A stretch of DNA of 64,000 nt from Rhizobiales bacterium 62-17. GTDB lineage: Bacteria > Pseudomonadota > Alphaproteobacteria > Rhizobiales > Beijerinckiaceae. This document shows positions 38,322 to 47,412 of this stretch, piece after piece; the first letter of the stretch is position 1; each line of letters begins with the position of its first letter. A model generated the notes under the pieces. The model was not told the origin of the DNA, searched no databases, and saw only the letters and a program-made list of their open reading frames with translations. The position numbers and the translations under genes are program-made. The DNA lies in the NCBI GenBank assembly GCA_001898965.1, contig MKVW01000003.1:423705-487704 (forward strand). The letters are read 5' to 3'.

Positions 38322-38354
38322 ATGCAGGTGCTGACGCACGCGAGCCGACCATGA
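38322..38354 (+). CDS. Ten-codon leader ORF coupled to the Rieske ferredoxin
   Basis: ATG 38322, preceded by GGGAGAGAGAC (the best ribosome site in this stretch), reads MQVLTHASRP and stops with a TGA that overlaps the ferredoxin ATG (ATGA at 38351). The ferredoxin start itself has no good ribosome site, so it is probably translated by re-initiation. This may be a true leader peptide or the surviving 5' end of a deleted gene. Confidence 0.5.
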   Translation: MQVLTHASRP

Positions 38355-38704
38355 CCGGCACGGCGTTTCGGGCGCTCGCGAAGGCCTCGCAATTCTCCGA
38401 AGGCGCGATGATCGCTGTCGCCGGCGGGCACGGTGCCGATGTGCTGCTCGCACGCGTCGAGGGCGAATGGTTCGCGGTCAGCAATCTCTGTTCGCATCTG
38501 CGGGCGGAGCTGCATCGCGGCACGCTTAGTGGTCACCGCCTTGCCTGTCCGCTGCACGGCGGCGCCTTCGATATTCGCAACGGCGCGCCGATCGCGGGTC
38601 CGGTGTGCCGGCCGATCGAGACTTATCCCGTGCGGTTGCGTGGGGATGCCGTCGAAGTCGCGGTGCCCGAACAGGCGGCCCAACAACCTGGATTTGAATG
38701 GTGA
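38351..38704 (+). CDS. Rieske-type [2Fe-2S] ferredoxin
   Basis: 117-aa electron carrier. The cluster ligands are Cys47-x-His49 in NLCSHLRAEL and Cys66-x2-His69 in LACPLHGG; GAPIAGPVCRPIETYPVR is the usual end of these ferredoxins. It should feed electrons to the ring-hydroxylating oxygenase encoded 66 bases downstream. No flavoprotein reductase is present in the cluster, so one encoded elsewhere must serve. Confidence 0.92.
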   Translation: MTGTAFRALAKASQFSEGAMIAVAGGHGADVLLARVEGEWFAVSNLCSHLRAELHRGTLSGHRLACPLHGGAFDIRNGAPIAGPVCRPIETYPVRLRGDAVEVAVPEQAAQQPGFEW

Positions 38705-38770
38705 GCGCTTCGCCGCCATCCGTTGCAAGAACCCGTTGCAAGAACGCGTTGTAAACAAGAGGGACAGTCT

Positions 38771-40132
38771 ATGAACCACCCGATCAATCGGCAGACCACG
38801 CTCTATCCGCATGTGCCGGCGGACTCGCTCGCAGCCAAGCGTCCGGACGTGGACAACAGCGGCGTGGCGATCACCGGCAAGCGCTATTACCGCAAGGATA
38901 TCTTCGAGCAGGAATGGGATCGTATCTGGACACGCACCTGGCATCTCGCCGGTCCGCTGTGCGATCTCAAGCAGCCGGGCGATTTCTTCACCTACGACTT
39001 CATGCACGAAAGCTTCCTGATCACGATGCAGGCGGATCGCTCGGTCAAGGCTTTCTACAATGTCTGCCCGCACCGCGGGAACCGGCTGGTCTATACCGAA
39101 CATGGGTCGATGGAGGCGTTCACCTGCCTCTATCATGCCTGGGTGTTCGCCAATGACGGCCGCCGGCTTGCGATCAAGGATCCGGAGAGCTTCGAGAGCG
39201 TCGACACCTCGCATGCCGCCTGCCTGAGCGCGCTGCGTTGCGAGGTGCATGCCGGGCTGGTGTGGATCAACATGGACGACCGCGCGCCCCCGGTGAAGGA
39301 AGCGCTCGGCCTGCCCGAAGGGCTCCTCGAAATGTACCGGCTCGACGAGATGGTTACGGTCAGCCGGCAGGTGCAGGAGGTGACCGGCAACTGGAAGCTG
39401 GCGCTCGAGAACGTGATCGAGGGCTATCATTTTGACGTGGTGCACGAGCCGTTCCGGATGCCGGAATTCGTGAATCCGCTGGCGATCCAATATGATCTTC
39501 ACCGTAACGGCGCGAGCAGCTGGTTCGCGCCGTTCGGTCAACCGACCTTCAAGGGCGAGCAGACCGCGCTCAACGAGTCGCTCAAGGGCTTCCTGCGCAA
39601 TGCCGGTGTCGATCCCGAAACCTTCAAGGGCACGGCGCAGGATGTGCGGCCCACCGTTCAGAAGCTGAAGCGCGATCATGCCGTGCGGGCCGGCTTCGAT
39701 GTTTCGGGCTTCATCGACGAGCAATTCACCGATGCCTGGGGCGTCAGCGCTTTTCCCAACACGCTGCTGGCGATGAATTTCGAGGTCGTGCTGCTGCAGC
39801 GGCTGCAGCCGCATCCCAAGGATCCCGAGCGTTATTTCATGACGCCGATCGTGCTGTATCGGCCGGGCTCTGTCTCGGGCACGGGGCTGCCGCCTTATCT
39901 GAGCGTGCCGGGGATGGATCTCGATCCCAAGAGCATTCCGGCGACCCGCCGCTACAGGATCGAGGACGGCTTCAAGCTCGGGCCGCTGATCGAGCAGGAC
40001 GTCGACATCATCGAGAAGACCATGCTCGGCGTGAAGTCGCGCGGCTTCAAGGGGCCGATCTGGGGCGAGCAGGAACAGCGCCTGCGCCACTTCCATGCCG
40101 AGTACGACCGCTACATGAACGGCGACAAATAA
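38771..40132 (+). CDS. Aromatic ring-hydroxylating oxygenase, alpha (Rieske/non-haem iron) subunit
   Basis: 453-aa catalytic subunit. The Rieske domain has Cys99-x-His101 (NVCPHRGN) and Cys119-x2-His122 (TCLYHAW). The catalytic domain has the mononuclear iron ligands His220-x4-His225 in ENVIEGYHFDVVHEP. ATG 38771 is preceded by AGAGGGACAG. No beta subunit gene follows, so it is either an alpha-only (alpha3) oxygenase or a demethylase-type enzyme. The neighbouring AAHS-type transporter suggests an aromatic acid substrate. Confidence 0.92.
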   Translation: MNHPINRQTTLYPHVPADSLAAKRPDVDNSGVAITGKRYYRKDIFEQEWDRIWTRTWHLAGPLCDLKQPGDFFTYDFMHESFLITMQADRSVKAFYNVCPHRGNRLVYTEHGSMEAFTCLYHAWVFANDGRRLAIKDPESFESVDTSHAACLSALRCEVHAGLVWINMDDRAPPVKEALGLPEGLLEMYRLDEMVTVSRQVQEVTGNWKLALENVIEGYHFDVVHEPFRMPEFVNPLAIQYDLHRNGASSWFAPFGQPTFKGEQTALNESLKGFLRNAGVDPETFKGTAQDVRPTVQKLKRDHAVRAGFDVSGFIDEQFTDAWGVSAFPNTLLAMNFEVVLLQRLQPHPKDPERYFMTPIVLYRPGSVSGTGLPPYLSVPGMDLDPKSIPATRRYRIEDGFKLGPLIEQDVDIIEKTMLGVKSRGFKGPIWGEQEQRLRHFHAEYDRYMNGDK

Positions 40133-40161
40133 GACGCTTCAGAGGCGAGGGGAGGGACAGG

Positions 40162-41502
40162 ATGAGCAGCGTAGCGGCCGTCGATATCGCAAAATCGCTG
40201 GAAACGCGCCGCTTCGGCTGGTGGCACGCCAAGATCATGTTTCTCTGCTTCCTCATGCTTCTGGTCGAGGGGATGGATTATAATGCGCTCGCGGTGACCG
40301 CGCCGTCGCTGATCCGCGATTGGCAGGTGTCGAAGCGCGACATCGGCATCGCCTTCGCGATCAGCAACCTCGCGGTGCTGATCGGAACGCTGGTGTTCAG
40401 CGCGATTGGCGATCGCTACGGGCGGCGGGCCGGCATCATCTGGGGCGTGCTGTTGTACAGCGTGCCGAGCCTGATGATCGCCTTCGCCGATTCACTGTGG
40501 CAGCTCTATGCGCTGCGCTTCGTCGCCGGCCTCGGCATGGGCGGGGTGATGCCCAATGCCATCGCGCTGTTGACCGAAGTCGCGCCGAACGGCATGAAAT
40601 CGCGGTTCGTGATGCTGCCGTTCATCGGCATCGGTCTCGGCGCGGCGGCGATCGGCGGTGTCGCGGCGATGTTCATCCCTGCCTTCGGCTGGCCGCCTGT
40701 CTTTCTGATCCCGGGCATATCGGGATTGATCGTGTGCGTCGCCCTTATGATCTGGCTGCCGGAATCGGCGCGTTTCCTGTCGGCCCAGCGCACGGCTTCA
40801 GGAGAGCCGGAAAAGGCGTCGGCCGCGACCGGTGCGTCTGGCGCCGAACCGGCGACATCGGCACGCAAGGGGATCGGCCTGTTGCTGCGGCGCGAGCATG
40901 CCGGTGTGAACGCCTTGCTGTGGCTGTGCTTCCTGTTTGAATCGCTCACCTTCATCATCCTGGTGAGCTGGTTGCCGGTCATTCTGGAAATGGCGGGTTT
41001 GTCGCCGACCGAGGCGTCGCTGACCTTCGCTTATGTCGGCCTGGCGAACTTGATCTCGCAATTGCTGATCGCGCTGTTGCTCGACCGCTTTCATTTCGGC
41101 GCGCTACTCGCCGCCACCCTGATCACCATCGTCTGTTTCGTCGGGTTCAGCATGCTCGGGCTCGGCAAAGGCAATCTGATGCTGGTGACCGTGCTGCTGG
41201 TGGCTGCATCGGGCGCCACGCACAGTGCGCTCAACGGTCTGGTCGGCAACTTTTATCCGACCAGCATTCGAGCGACCGCTGTGGGCATCGCCACGGGCTT
41301 CGGACGCGTGGCGTTCATTGTCGGCCCGTTGCTGGCCGCCTATCTGCTTGCCTTGTCGTTGCCGGTCCAGCAGATGACGCTGCTGATCATGAGCCCCTAT
41401 GTGCCGGTCGCTTTAATCTGCTTGCTGCTCGCCCGGCTTTACATCGGCAAGGTCGCCGAGGCCCGGCGTCTCGAAGCGGATGCGAAGTCCGAGCCGGTCT
41501 GA
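40162..41502 (+). CDS. MFS transporter, aromatic acid:H+ symporter (AAHS) type
   Basis: 446-aa twelve-helix transporter. MDYNALAVTAPSLIRDW is the AAHS helix-1 motif (D-Y/N-x-A-P), GDRYGRRAGIIWG is the loop 2-3 motif, and AGLGMGGVMPNAIALLTE is the helix-4 motif of PcaK/BenK relatives. It is the last gene of the Rieske oxygenase run (29 bases after it), so it probably imports that enzyme's substrate. Confidence 0.9.
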   Translation: MSSVAAVDIAKSLETRRFGWWHAKIMFLCFLMLLVEGMDYNALAVTAPSLIRDWQVSKRDIGIAFAISNLAVLIGTLVFSAIGDRYGRRAGIIWGVLLYSVPSLMIAFADSLWQLYALRFVAGLGMGGVMPNAIALLTEVAPNGMKSRFVMLPFIGIGLGAAAIGGVAAMFIPAFGWPPVFLIPGISGLIVCVALMIWLPESARFLSAQRTASGEPEKASAATGASGAEPATSARKGIGLLLRREHAGVNALLWLCFLFESLTFIILVSWLPVILEMAGLSPTEASLTFAYVGLANLISQLLIALLLDRFHFGALLAATLITIVCFVGFSMLGLGKGNLMLVTVLLVAASGATHSALNGLVGNFYPTSIRATAVGIATGFGRVAFIVGPLLAAYLLALSLPVQQMTLLIMSPYVPVALICLLLARLYIGKVAEARRLEADAKSEPV

Positions 41503-41519
41503 TCGATGTTCAAAGACTA

Positions 41520-42335
41520 TCAGACCGGCAGCCCGTTCTGCTTTCGCAAGCTTTTGTCGAATGCGGATGCCGGGACGAAACGGCGCAGGAAACTGATCTG
41601 GCGCGACTGTTTGCCGGCCGCGTAGCGCAGCTTCGGTGCCGCGTCGGTGGCCGCCCTCACGACAGTGTCGGCAACCACCTGCGGGGCGTCGCCGGTCTCG
41701 ACCCATTGCCGCATCAGCCGCTCCATGCGCACACGTTCGGCGGCATAGGCCGGCAGCGGTGTGTCGGCCCGCGTCAGGTTCTCTTGGAAGGCAGTGCGCG
41801 TCACGCCGGGTTCGACCAGCACCACGCGGATGCCATAGGGGCGCATCTCATGGTCCAGCGATTCTGAATAGCCCTCGACGGCATGCTTGGTCGAGGCATA
41901 GAAGGCGTTGAAGGGCGACGGGATCAGGCCGAGGATCGAGCTCATATTGATGATCCTGCCGCTCTTCTGGCGGCGCATGATCGGCAGCACCGCATTGACG
42001 ACGCGCGCGACGCCGAAGAGGTTCACGTCGAACACTCTCTGCGCCTGGGCGATCGAGGATTCTTCCGCCGCGCCGATCAGGCCGACGCCGGCATTGTTGA
42101 CGAGCAGGTCGATGCGTCCGGCCTCGGCCAGCACGTTATCCACCAGCTTTGCTACCGACGCATCATCGGTCACGTCGCAGGTTAGCATGGTCACGCCATC
42201 GGATCGTTGAGCGGCCGCGCGACGGCTGGTTCCGAACACGCGAAAGCCGGCGTTCTGGAGGGCTTTGGCCGTTGCGTGCCCGATGCCGGAGGATGCGCCT
42301 GTCACCAGGGCGACGCCGAGATTGGTCGTGGTCAT
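41520..42335 (-). CDS. Short-chain dehydrogenase/reductase
   Basis: 271-aa classical SDR with cofactor motif TGASSGIG (12-19), NNAGVG, and catalytic YASTK. CDVTDDASV suggests the usual adenine-binding Asp. Its start overlaps the stop of the upstream TetR gene by 4 bases (ATGA), so the two are translationally coupled. Substrate unknown. Confidence 0.9.
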   Translation of the reverse strand: MTTTNLGVALVTGASSGIGHATAKALQNAGFRVFGTSRRAAAQRSDGVTMLTCDVTDDASVAKLVDNVLAEAGRIDLLVNNAGVGLIGAAEESSIAQAQRVFDVNLFGVARVVNAVLPIMRRQKSGRIINMSSILGLIPSPFNAFYASTKHAVEGYSESLDHEMRPYGIRVVLVEPGVTRTAFQENLTRADTPLPAYAAERVRMERLMRQWVETGDAPQVVADTVVRAATDAAPKLRYAAGKQSRQISFLRRFVPASAFDKSLRKQNGLPV

Positions 42336-42934
42336 TGGGGCGCGCCTTGTTGGTTATGGTCGGCGCAAGTTCCCTTCAGCACATGTTGTGCGGCCGCTTG
42401 CAGGAACTGCCTCGACAGTCGGTCGTCGTTGACCGCGCGCGCCAGAACAACCGCGCCGACCATGGTCGAGAGAATGGCCATGGCCTTGCCTGGTTCCTGG
42501 TCCGTCGCCCCGCCAATCCAGGGGGCGAGCATTTCGAGATATTCCCTGATCCCGGCTTCGAACGACGCTTTCACGTCGGCGCCTTGTCGCGCGGCATCCG
42601 AGCCCAGCGCCACGACCGGGCATCCGTCCAGCCTTTCGCCGAGATGCTCCATGCTGAGGTAGAACGCGATCACCGCTCGCAACGGATCATTCGGATCGGC
42701 CTTAGCCGCGGCTGACCAGCGGTGGGAGGCGCTCTCTAGCGCCCGCCTGGAGGCCTGCGCCGCCAGGTCCTCCTTCGAGGCGAACTGCTTATAGAACGCT
42801 CCTTGGGTGAGGCCGGCATTTTCCATCAGGTCCTTCAGGCCGATGCCGTCAAAGCCGTGCTCCCGAAAAAGACGGCTGGCCACGTCGATCACCTTTTGCC
42901 GGTTTTCCTCAGCCTGAATGCGACTGACCCGCAT
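42332..42934 (-). CDS. TetR-family transcriptional regulator
   Basis: 200-aa repressor. The N-terminal helix-turn-helix is VIDVASRLFREHGFDGIGLKDLMENAGLTQGAFYKQFASKEDL, with a TetR_C-like ligand domain after it (AVIAFYLSMEHLG, ILSTMVGAVVLARA). ATG 42934 follows TGGAGACC; the GTG at 42949 would run into the operator. It is divergent from the RND efflux pair and coupled to the SDR, and should regulate both through the 42948-43002 inverted repeat. Confidence 0.92.
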   Translation of the reverse strand: MRVSRIQAEENRQKVIDVASRLFREHGFDGIGLKDLMENAGLTQGAFYKQFASKEDLAAQASRRALESASHRWSAAAKADPNDPLRAVIAFYLSMEHLGERLDGCPVVALGSDAARQGADVKASFEAGIREYLEMLAPWIGGATDQEPGKAMAILSTMVGAVVLARAVNDDRLSRQFLQAAAQHVLKGTCADHNQQGAPQ

Positions 42935-42947
42935 TTTTGGTCTCCAC

Positions 42948-43002
42948 AATTAGATTGCATTCATAATCTATATCAGTTATAGAGGTCGAGTGCAATCTAA
43001 TT
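42948..43002. promoter_or_regulatory. TetR/RND divergent operator
   Basis: A perfect 12-base inverted repeat (AATTAGATTGCA / TGCAATCTAATT) has arms at 42948-42959 and 42991-43002. Between them lies a smaller dyad, TCTATA-tcagt-TATAGA (42967-42983). The arms lie just upstream of the two start codons, as expected for a repressor acting on both promoters. Confidence 0.7.
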
Positions 43003-43012
43003 TTCTAAGGCA

Positions 43013-44125
43013 ATGGGCATGAAAAAGCGACCCGTTATTGTGCTGGGGGCCATCCTGATCGCCGTGTCGGGTGCTGCCGCATTCGTCACGATTTCCCTCC
43101 GCACGCAGGCCGCCGCCGTGGCTGATCCCAGGCTGGAACCGCCGATCGTCAGACTGGCGACGGCCGCGCGGGTGACCGGATCCGAACGTGGTTTTACCGG
43201 CATCATCGGCGCGAGGGTGCAGAGCAATCTCGGCTTTCGCGTCGCCGGTAAAATCGTGGAGCGGCTTGTAAACGTTGGACAACAGGTCAAAGCCGGTCAG
43301 CCTCTGATACGGATCGACGAAACCGATCTGCGCCTGGCGCTGACAGCGAAGCGCAACGCCGTTGCCGCGGCGCGTGCTTCTTTCGTTCAGACGGGCGCCG
43401 ATGAGCGGCGATACGCCAATCTGGTCAGCAATGGATGGACGTCTCGCCAGCGCTACGAGCAGGCGAAGGCCGCGTCGGATACGGCCGCGGCGCAACTGGC
43501 CGCCGCTGAAGCTGATGCGCGGGTTGCCGAGAACGAAGCGGCTTATTCCCTCCTGGTGGCGGACGCCGATGGAACGGTGGTCGAAACGCTTGGCGAGCCT
43601 GGGCAGGTCGTCTCCGCTGGTCAGACCGTGGTTCGTCTTGCCCAGGCCGGCCCGCGTGAAGCGGTGGTTGCGCTTCCCGAAACGATCCGGCCGGCGATCG
43701 GCTCGGTGGCCGAAGCCAACATCTATGGGGCCGATGGGCGCCGCTACACAGCGCATCTGCGGCAGTTGTCGGATTCCGCCGATGCCCAGACGCGCACCTA
43801 TGAGGCCCGCTACGTGCTCGACGGCGAGGCGGCGACAGCTCCGCTTGGCGCGACGGTGACCATTCGACTTGTAAACCAGGCGACCAAACCGGAAGTCCAA
43901 GTGCCTTTGGGAGCCGTCCTGGATGATGGCCGCAAGACCGGCGTTTGGATCTTCGATAATGCCACTTCGACGGTACACTTTCGACCCGTCGGACTGGTGC
44001 GTGTGACCAGCGAAGCTGCCGTGATCTCGGGGTTGAATTCAGGGGATTCGGTCGTCTCCCTCGGCGCTCATCTCCTGCAGGACGGCGCTCGCGTCAGGAC
44101 CGCCTCCGAGAACAGGGGCTCCTGA
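43013..44125 (+). CDS. RND efflux periplasmic adaptor (membrane fusion protein)
   Basis: 370-aa HlyD/AcrA-type adaptor. A membrane or signal segment (VIVLGAILIAVSGAAAF) leads to the lipoyl half (SNLGFRVAGKIVERLVNVGQQVKAGQPLIRID), a helical hairpin, the second lipoyl half (ADADGTVVETLGEPGQVVSAGQ) and the beta-barrel. It joins the inner-membrane pump to an outer-membrane channel, which is not encoded here. Its stop overlaps the pump's ATG by one base, so the two form an operon. Confidence 0.92.
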   Translation: MGMKKRPVIVLGAILIAVSGAAAFVTISLRTQAAAVADPRLEPPIVRLATAARVTGSERGFTGIIGARVQSNLGFRVAGKIVERLVNVGQQVKAGQPLIRIDETDLRLALTAKRNAVAAARASFVQTGADERRYANLVSNGWTSRQRYEQAKAASDTAAAQLAAAEADARVAENEAAYSLLVADADGTVVETLGEPGQVVSAGQTVVRLAQAGPREAVVALPETIRPAIGSVAEANIYGADGRRYTAHLRQLSDSADAQTRTYEARYVLDGEAATAPLGATVTIRLVNQATKPEVQVPLGAVLDDGRKTGVWIFDNATSTVHFRPVGLVRVTSEAAVISGLNSGDSVVSLGAHLLQDGARVRTASENRGS

Positions 44126-47100
44126 TGAGCTTCAATCTTTCCGCGATCGCCGTTCGCGAACGGGCCGTCACTCTGTTCTTCATCGTGTTGTTGGCTACCG
44201 CCGGCGCTTACGCCTTCCTCATGCTCGGGCGGGCGGAGGATCCATCCTTCACCATCAAGACCCTGACGGTGACGACAGCATGGCCAGGCGCGACGGCGCG
44301 CGAGATGCAGGATCTTGTCGCCGAGCCGTTGGAGAAGCGGATTCAGGAACTGACCTGGTACGACCGGGTGGAGACGACCACGCGGCCAGGTTATGCCTAT
44401 ATGACGGTTACGCTGAAGGACAGCACACCGCCATCCGTCGTGCAGGAGGAGTTCTATCAGGCACGCAAGAAGCTCGGGGATGAAGCGCGCAACCTGCCGT
44501 CTGGCGTGCTCGGCCCTTTCGTCAACGACGAATATTCGGATGTGAGCTTCGCCCTTTATGCCCTGAAGGCGAAGGGCATGCCGATGCGAGAACTCGCACG
44601 GCAAGCCGAGACGATCCGCCAGGATCTGCTGCACGTGCCCGGCGTCAAGAAGATCAACATTCTCGGTGAACGTCCCGAACAGATATTCGTCGAATTTTCC
44701 TATGCGAAGCTGGCAACCCTCGGCGTCTCGGCACAAGATATCGTCGCTGCCTTGCAGCGGCAAAACACAGTTACGCCGGCAGGTTCGATCGATACGCAGG
44801 GCCCGCGGGTCTTCATTCGGGTCGACGGCGCCTACGACAGTGTGCAGGCGATCGCCGACACGCCGATCGTCGCCGCGGGGCGGACGCTGAAACTCTCCGA
44901 CGTCGCGGACGTTAAACGCGGCTACGAAGATCCTCCTACCTATATCATTCGGCATCAGGGTGAGCCGACCATCATGCTCGCCGCCGTGATGCAGGAGGGC
45001 TGGAACGGCCTCGAACTTGGCAAAGCGCTTGAGGAGAGGTCCGCAGCCATCGCACGGCGGCTGCCGCTTGGGATGACGTTGGCCAAGGTCAGCGACCAGG
45101 CCGTCAACATCGAGGAAGCAGTCGGCGAATTCATGCTGAAATTCGCAATGGCGCTCGCCGTTGTGTTGTTCGTCAGCCTGGTCAGCCTTGGTTGGCGCGT
45201 CGGCATCGTCGTCGCTTTGGCCGTGCCGCTGACGCTCGCCGTCGTGTTCCTCATCATGCTGGAAACGGGCCGGTTCTTCGATCGCATCACGCTCGGCGCT
45301 CTCATTCTAGCGCTTGGCCTTCTGGTGGACGACGCCATCATCGCCATCGAGGTGATGGTGGTGAAGATGGAAGAGGGCATGGACCGCATCAAGGCTGCCG
45401 CCTATGCGTGGAGCCATACAGCAGCGCCGATGCTATCCGGCACGCTGGTGACAATCATCGGGCTCATGCCGGTTGGCTTTGCCAGATCATCCGCCGGCGA
45501 ATACGCCGGCAACATCTTCTGGGTCGTGGGCTTTGCTCTCATCGTCTCCTGGATCGTCGCGGTGGTCTTCACGCCTTATCTCGGCGTCAAGATGCTGCCC
45601 GCGATCAAACCGATCGAAGGCGGCACCCACGCGATATACGACACACCGAACTACCGGCGCTTGCGCCGGCTTATCAAACTCGCCGTGCGCCACAAGTTCG
45701 TGACATGTGCCGTGGTAGGAGCCGCACTTATTCTTTCCGGCGTCGGAATGCGAGCGGTAAAACAGCAATTTTTTCCGACATCCGACCGTCCGGAGGTTCT
45801 GGTCGAGGTTCGTCTGCCGGAAGGCACCAGCATTGGGACGACGACCGCCACGGTCGAGAAGCTCGAACATTGGCTGGCCAATCAGCCCGAGGCTAAGATC
45901 GTCACGAGCTATATCGGTCAGGGCGCGCCTCGCTTCTTCTTCGCGATGGCGCCGGAACTGCCTGATCCTGCCTTTGCCAAGATCGTCGTGCTGACGCCAG
46001 ACGCGGCAACGCGCGAGGTCTTGAAGCATCGGCTGCGAGAAGCGTTGGCACAGGGGCTTACACCCGAGGCCAATGTGCGCGTCACTCAGTTGGTGTTTGG
46101 ACCCTACACGCCATTCCCTGTCGAGTTCCGGGTCATGGGGCCTGATCCATCGCAACTCTACAGTATTTCCCAGAAGGCCCTCGATATCATGCGGGGCGTC
46201 GCGGACGTGCGGCAGGCCAACCGCGATTGGGGTGATCGCACGCCCGTGCTGCGCTTCGTCCCGGATCAGGATCGATTGAACCTCATCGGCCTGTCACCAG
46301 CGCAGGTGGGGCAACAGCTTCAGTTCCTCCTCACCGGCATTGCCGTCACGCAGGTCCGCGAGGATATCCGCAATGTCCCCGTCGTGGCCCGTAGCGCTGG
46401 CGGCGAGCGGCTGGACCCGACGCGCTTGGCGGATTTCTCGCTGATGAGCCGGGATGGCCGGCAGATTCCGCTCGACCAGATCGGCCATTCGGAAATCCGT
46501 CTGGAAGAACCGATCCTGAAGCGCCGCGATCGCACGCCCGTCATCACGATCCGCTCGGACATCAATGAGGCGACCCAGCCGCCAGAAGTTTCCAAGCAGA
46601 TCATGACGGCTCTGCAACCGCTGATCGCCTCCCTTCCGGCAGGCTACCGTATCGAGTTGGGCGGTTCGATCGAAGAGGCGGAAAAAGCCAACACTGCGCT
46701 GGGTAAGATCTTTCCGGCGATGATCGCCGCCATGCTGATCGTCATCATGCTGCAGGTGCGATCCTTTTCGACGATGGCGATGGTCATGTTGACGGCCCCG
46801 CTCGGGCTCGTCGGCGCCGTGCCGATGTTGCTTGCCTTCAATCAGCCCTTCGGCTTCAACGCGATTCTAGGCTTGATCGGACTGGCCGGCATCCTGATGC
46901 GCAATACGCTGATCCTGACCGAACAGATCAAGGAGAACCGTGCGGCGGGTCTTGACGATTATCACGCCGTCATCGAGGCCACGGTGCAACGCACGCGGCC
47001 GGTAATCCTCACCGCGCTTGCCGCGGTGTTGGCCTTCATCCCCCTCACGCATTCGGTCTTCTGGGGATCGATGGCTTATACGCTGATCGGTGGCACAGCG

Positions 47101-47235
47101 GTCGGCACGGTGATGATCCTGCTCTTCCTTCCTGCGCTTTACGCTGCATGGTTTCGGATCAGGCCGCCTGTGGACGAGAACCATGAGGCTGCGATGGAGC
47201 AACCGGAATTGCGCGCAGCCATGGCGGCGGAGTAG
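44125..47235 (+). CDS. RND multidrug efflux permease
   Basis: 1036-aa AcrB/MexF-superfamily proton antiporter with two six-helix halves and two large periplasmic loops. LALGLLVDDAIIAIEV in TM4 holds the paired Asp of the proton relay, and GLIGLAGILMRNTLILTEQIK matches the second-half motif. The start context TGATGAGC indicates translational coupling with the adaptor. Control by the divergent TetR protein is likely. The substrate spectrum is unknown. Confidence 0.94.
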   Translation: MSFNLSAIAVRERAVTLFFIVLLATAGAYAFLMLGRAEDPSFTIKTLTVTTAWPGATAREMQDLVAEPLEKRIQELTWYDRVETTTRPGYAYMTVTLKDSTPPSVVQEEFYQARKKLGDEARNLPSGVLGPFVNDEYSDVSFALYALKAKGMPMRELARQAETIRQDLLHVPGVKKINILGERPEQIFVEFSYAKLATLGVSAQDIVAALQRQNTVTPAGSIDTQGPRVFIRVDGAYDSVQAIADTPIVAAGRTLKLSDVADVKRGYEDPPTYIIRHQGEPTIMLAAVMQEGWNGLELGKALEERSAAIARRLPLGMTLAKVSDQAVNIEEAVGEFMLKFAMALAVVLFVSLVSLGWRVGIVVALAVPLTLAVVFLIMLETGRFFDRITLGALILALGLLVDDAIIAIEVMVVKMEEGMDRIKAAAYAWSHTAAPMLSGTLVTIIGLMPVGFARSSAGEYAGNIFWVVGFALIVSWIVAVVFTPYLGVKMLPAIKPIEGGTHAIYDTPNYRRLRRLIKLAVRHKFVTCAVVGAALILSGVGMRAVKQQFFPTSDRPEVLVEVRLPEGTSIGTTTATVEKLEHWLANQPEAKIVTSYIGQGAPRFFFAMAPELPDPAFAKIVVLTPDAATREVLKHRLREALAQGLTPEANVRVTQLVFGPYTPFPVEFRVMGPDPSQLYSISQKALDIMRGVADVRQANRDWGDRTPVLRFVPDQDRLNLIGLSPAQVGQQLQFLLTGIAVTQVREDIRNVPVVARSAGGERLDPTRLADFSLMSRDGRQIPLDQIGHSEIRLEEPILKRRDRTPVITIRSDINEATQPPEVSKQIMTALQPLIASLPAGYRIELGGSIEEAEKANTALGKIFPAMIAAMLIVIMLQVRSFSTMAMVMLTAPLGLVGAVPMLLAFNQPFGFNAILGLIGLAGILMRNTLILTEQIKENRAAGLDDYHAVIEATVQRTRPVILTALAAVLAFIPLTHSVFWGSMAYTLIGGTAVGTVMILLFLPALYAAWFRIRPPVDENHEAAMEQPELRAAMAAE

Positions 47236-47284
47236 GCGGGTGCTACGTCATCTATCGTGATGTCGAGGCTTGGCGGGAGTTCGT

Positions 47285-47412
47285 CTACTTACCGCGCAAA
47301 TCGGCCGCCTCGATGATCGGTGTCCATTTCTGGATGTCAGCCTTGAGATAAGCGACCAGTTCCGGCGGCGTGCTGAATTGCAGATCGAGGCCCTGGACGG
47401 CGAGGTGATGGG
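47285..47412 (-). pseudogene. 3' remnant of a tripartite tricarboxylate (TctC/Bug) receptor gene
   Basis: On the minus strand, directly after the stop codon of the GGDEF/EAL gene, an open frame without start reads LTHHLAVQGLDLQFSTPPEL, then VAYLKADIQKWTPIIEAADL and RGK, with stop at 47285-47287. This is the usual C-terminus of Bug receptors (SPEEF/ELxxYIKxEIxKWxPVIKxA). The first about 280 codons are absent. The junction with the EAL gene therefore records a deletion or insertion. Confidence 0.75.
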
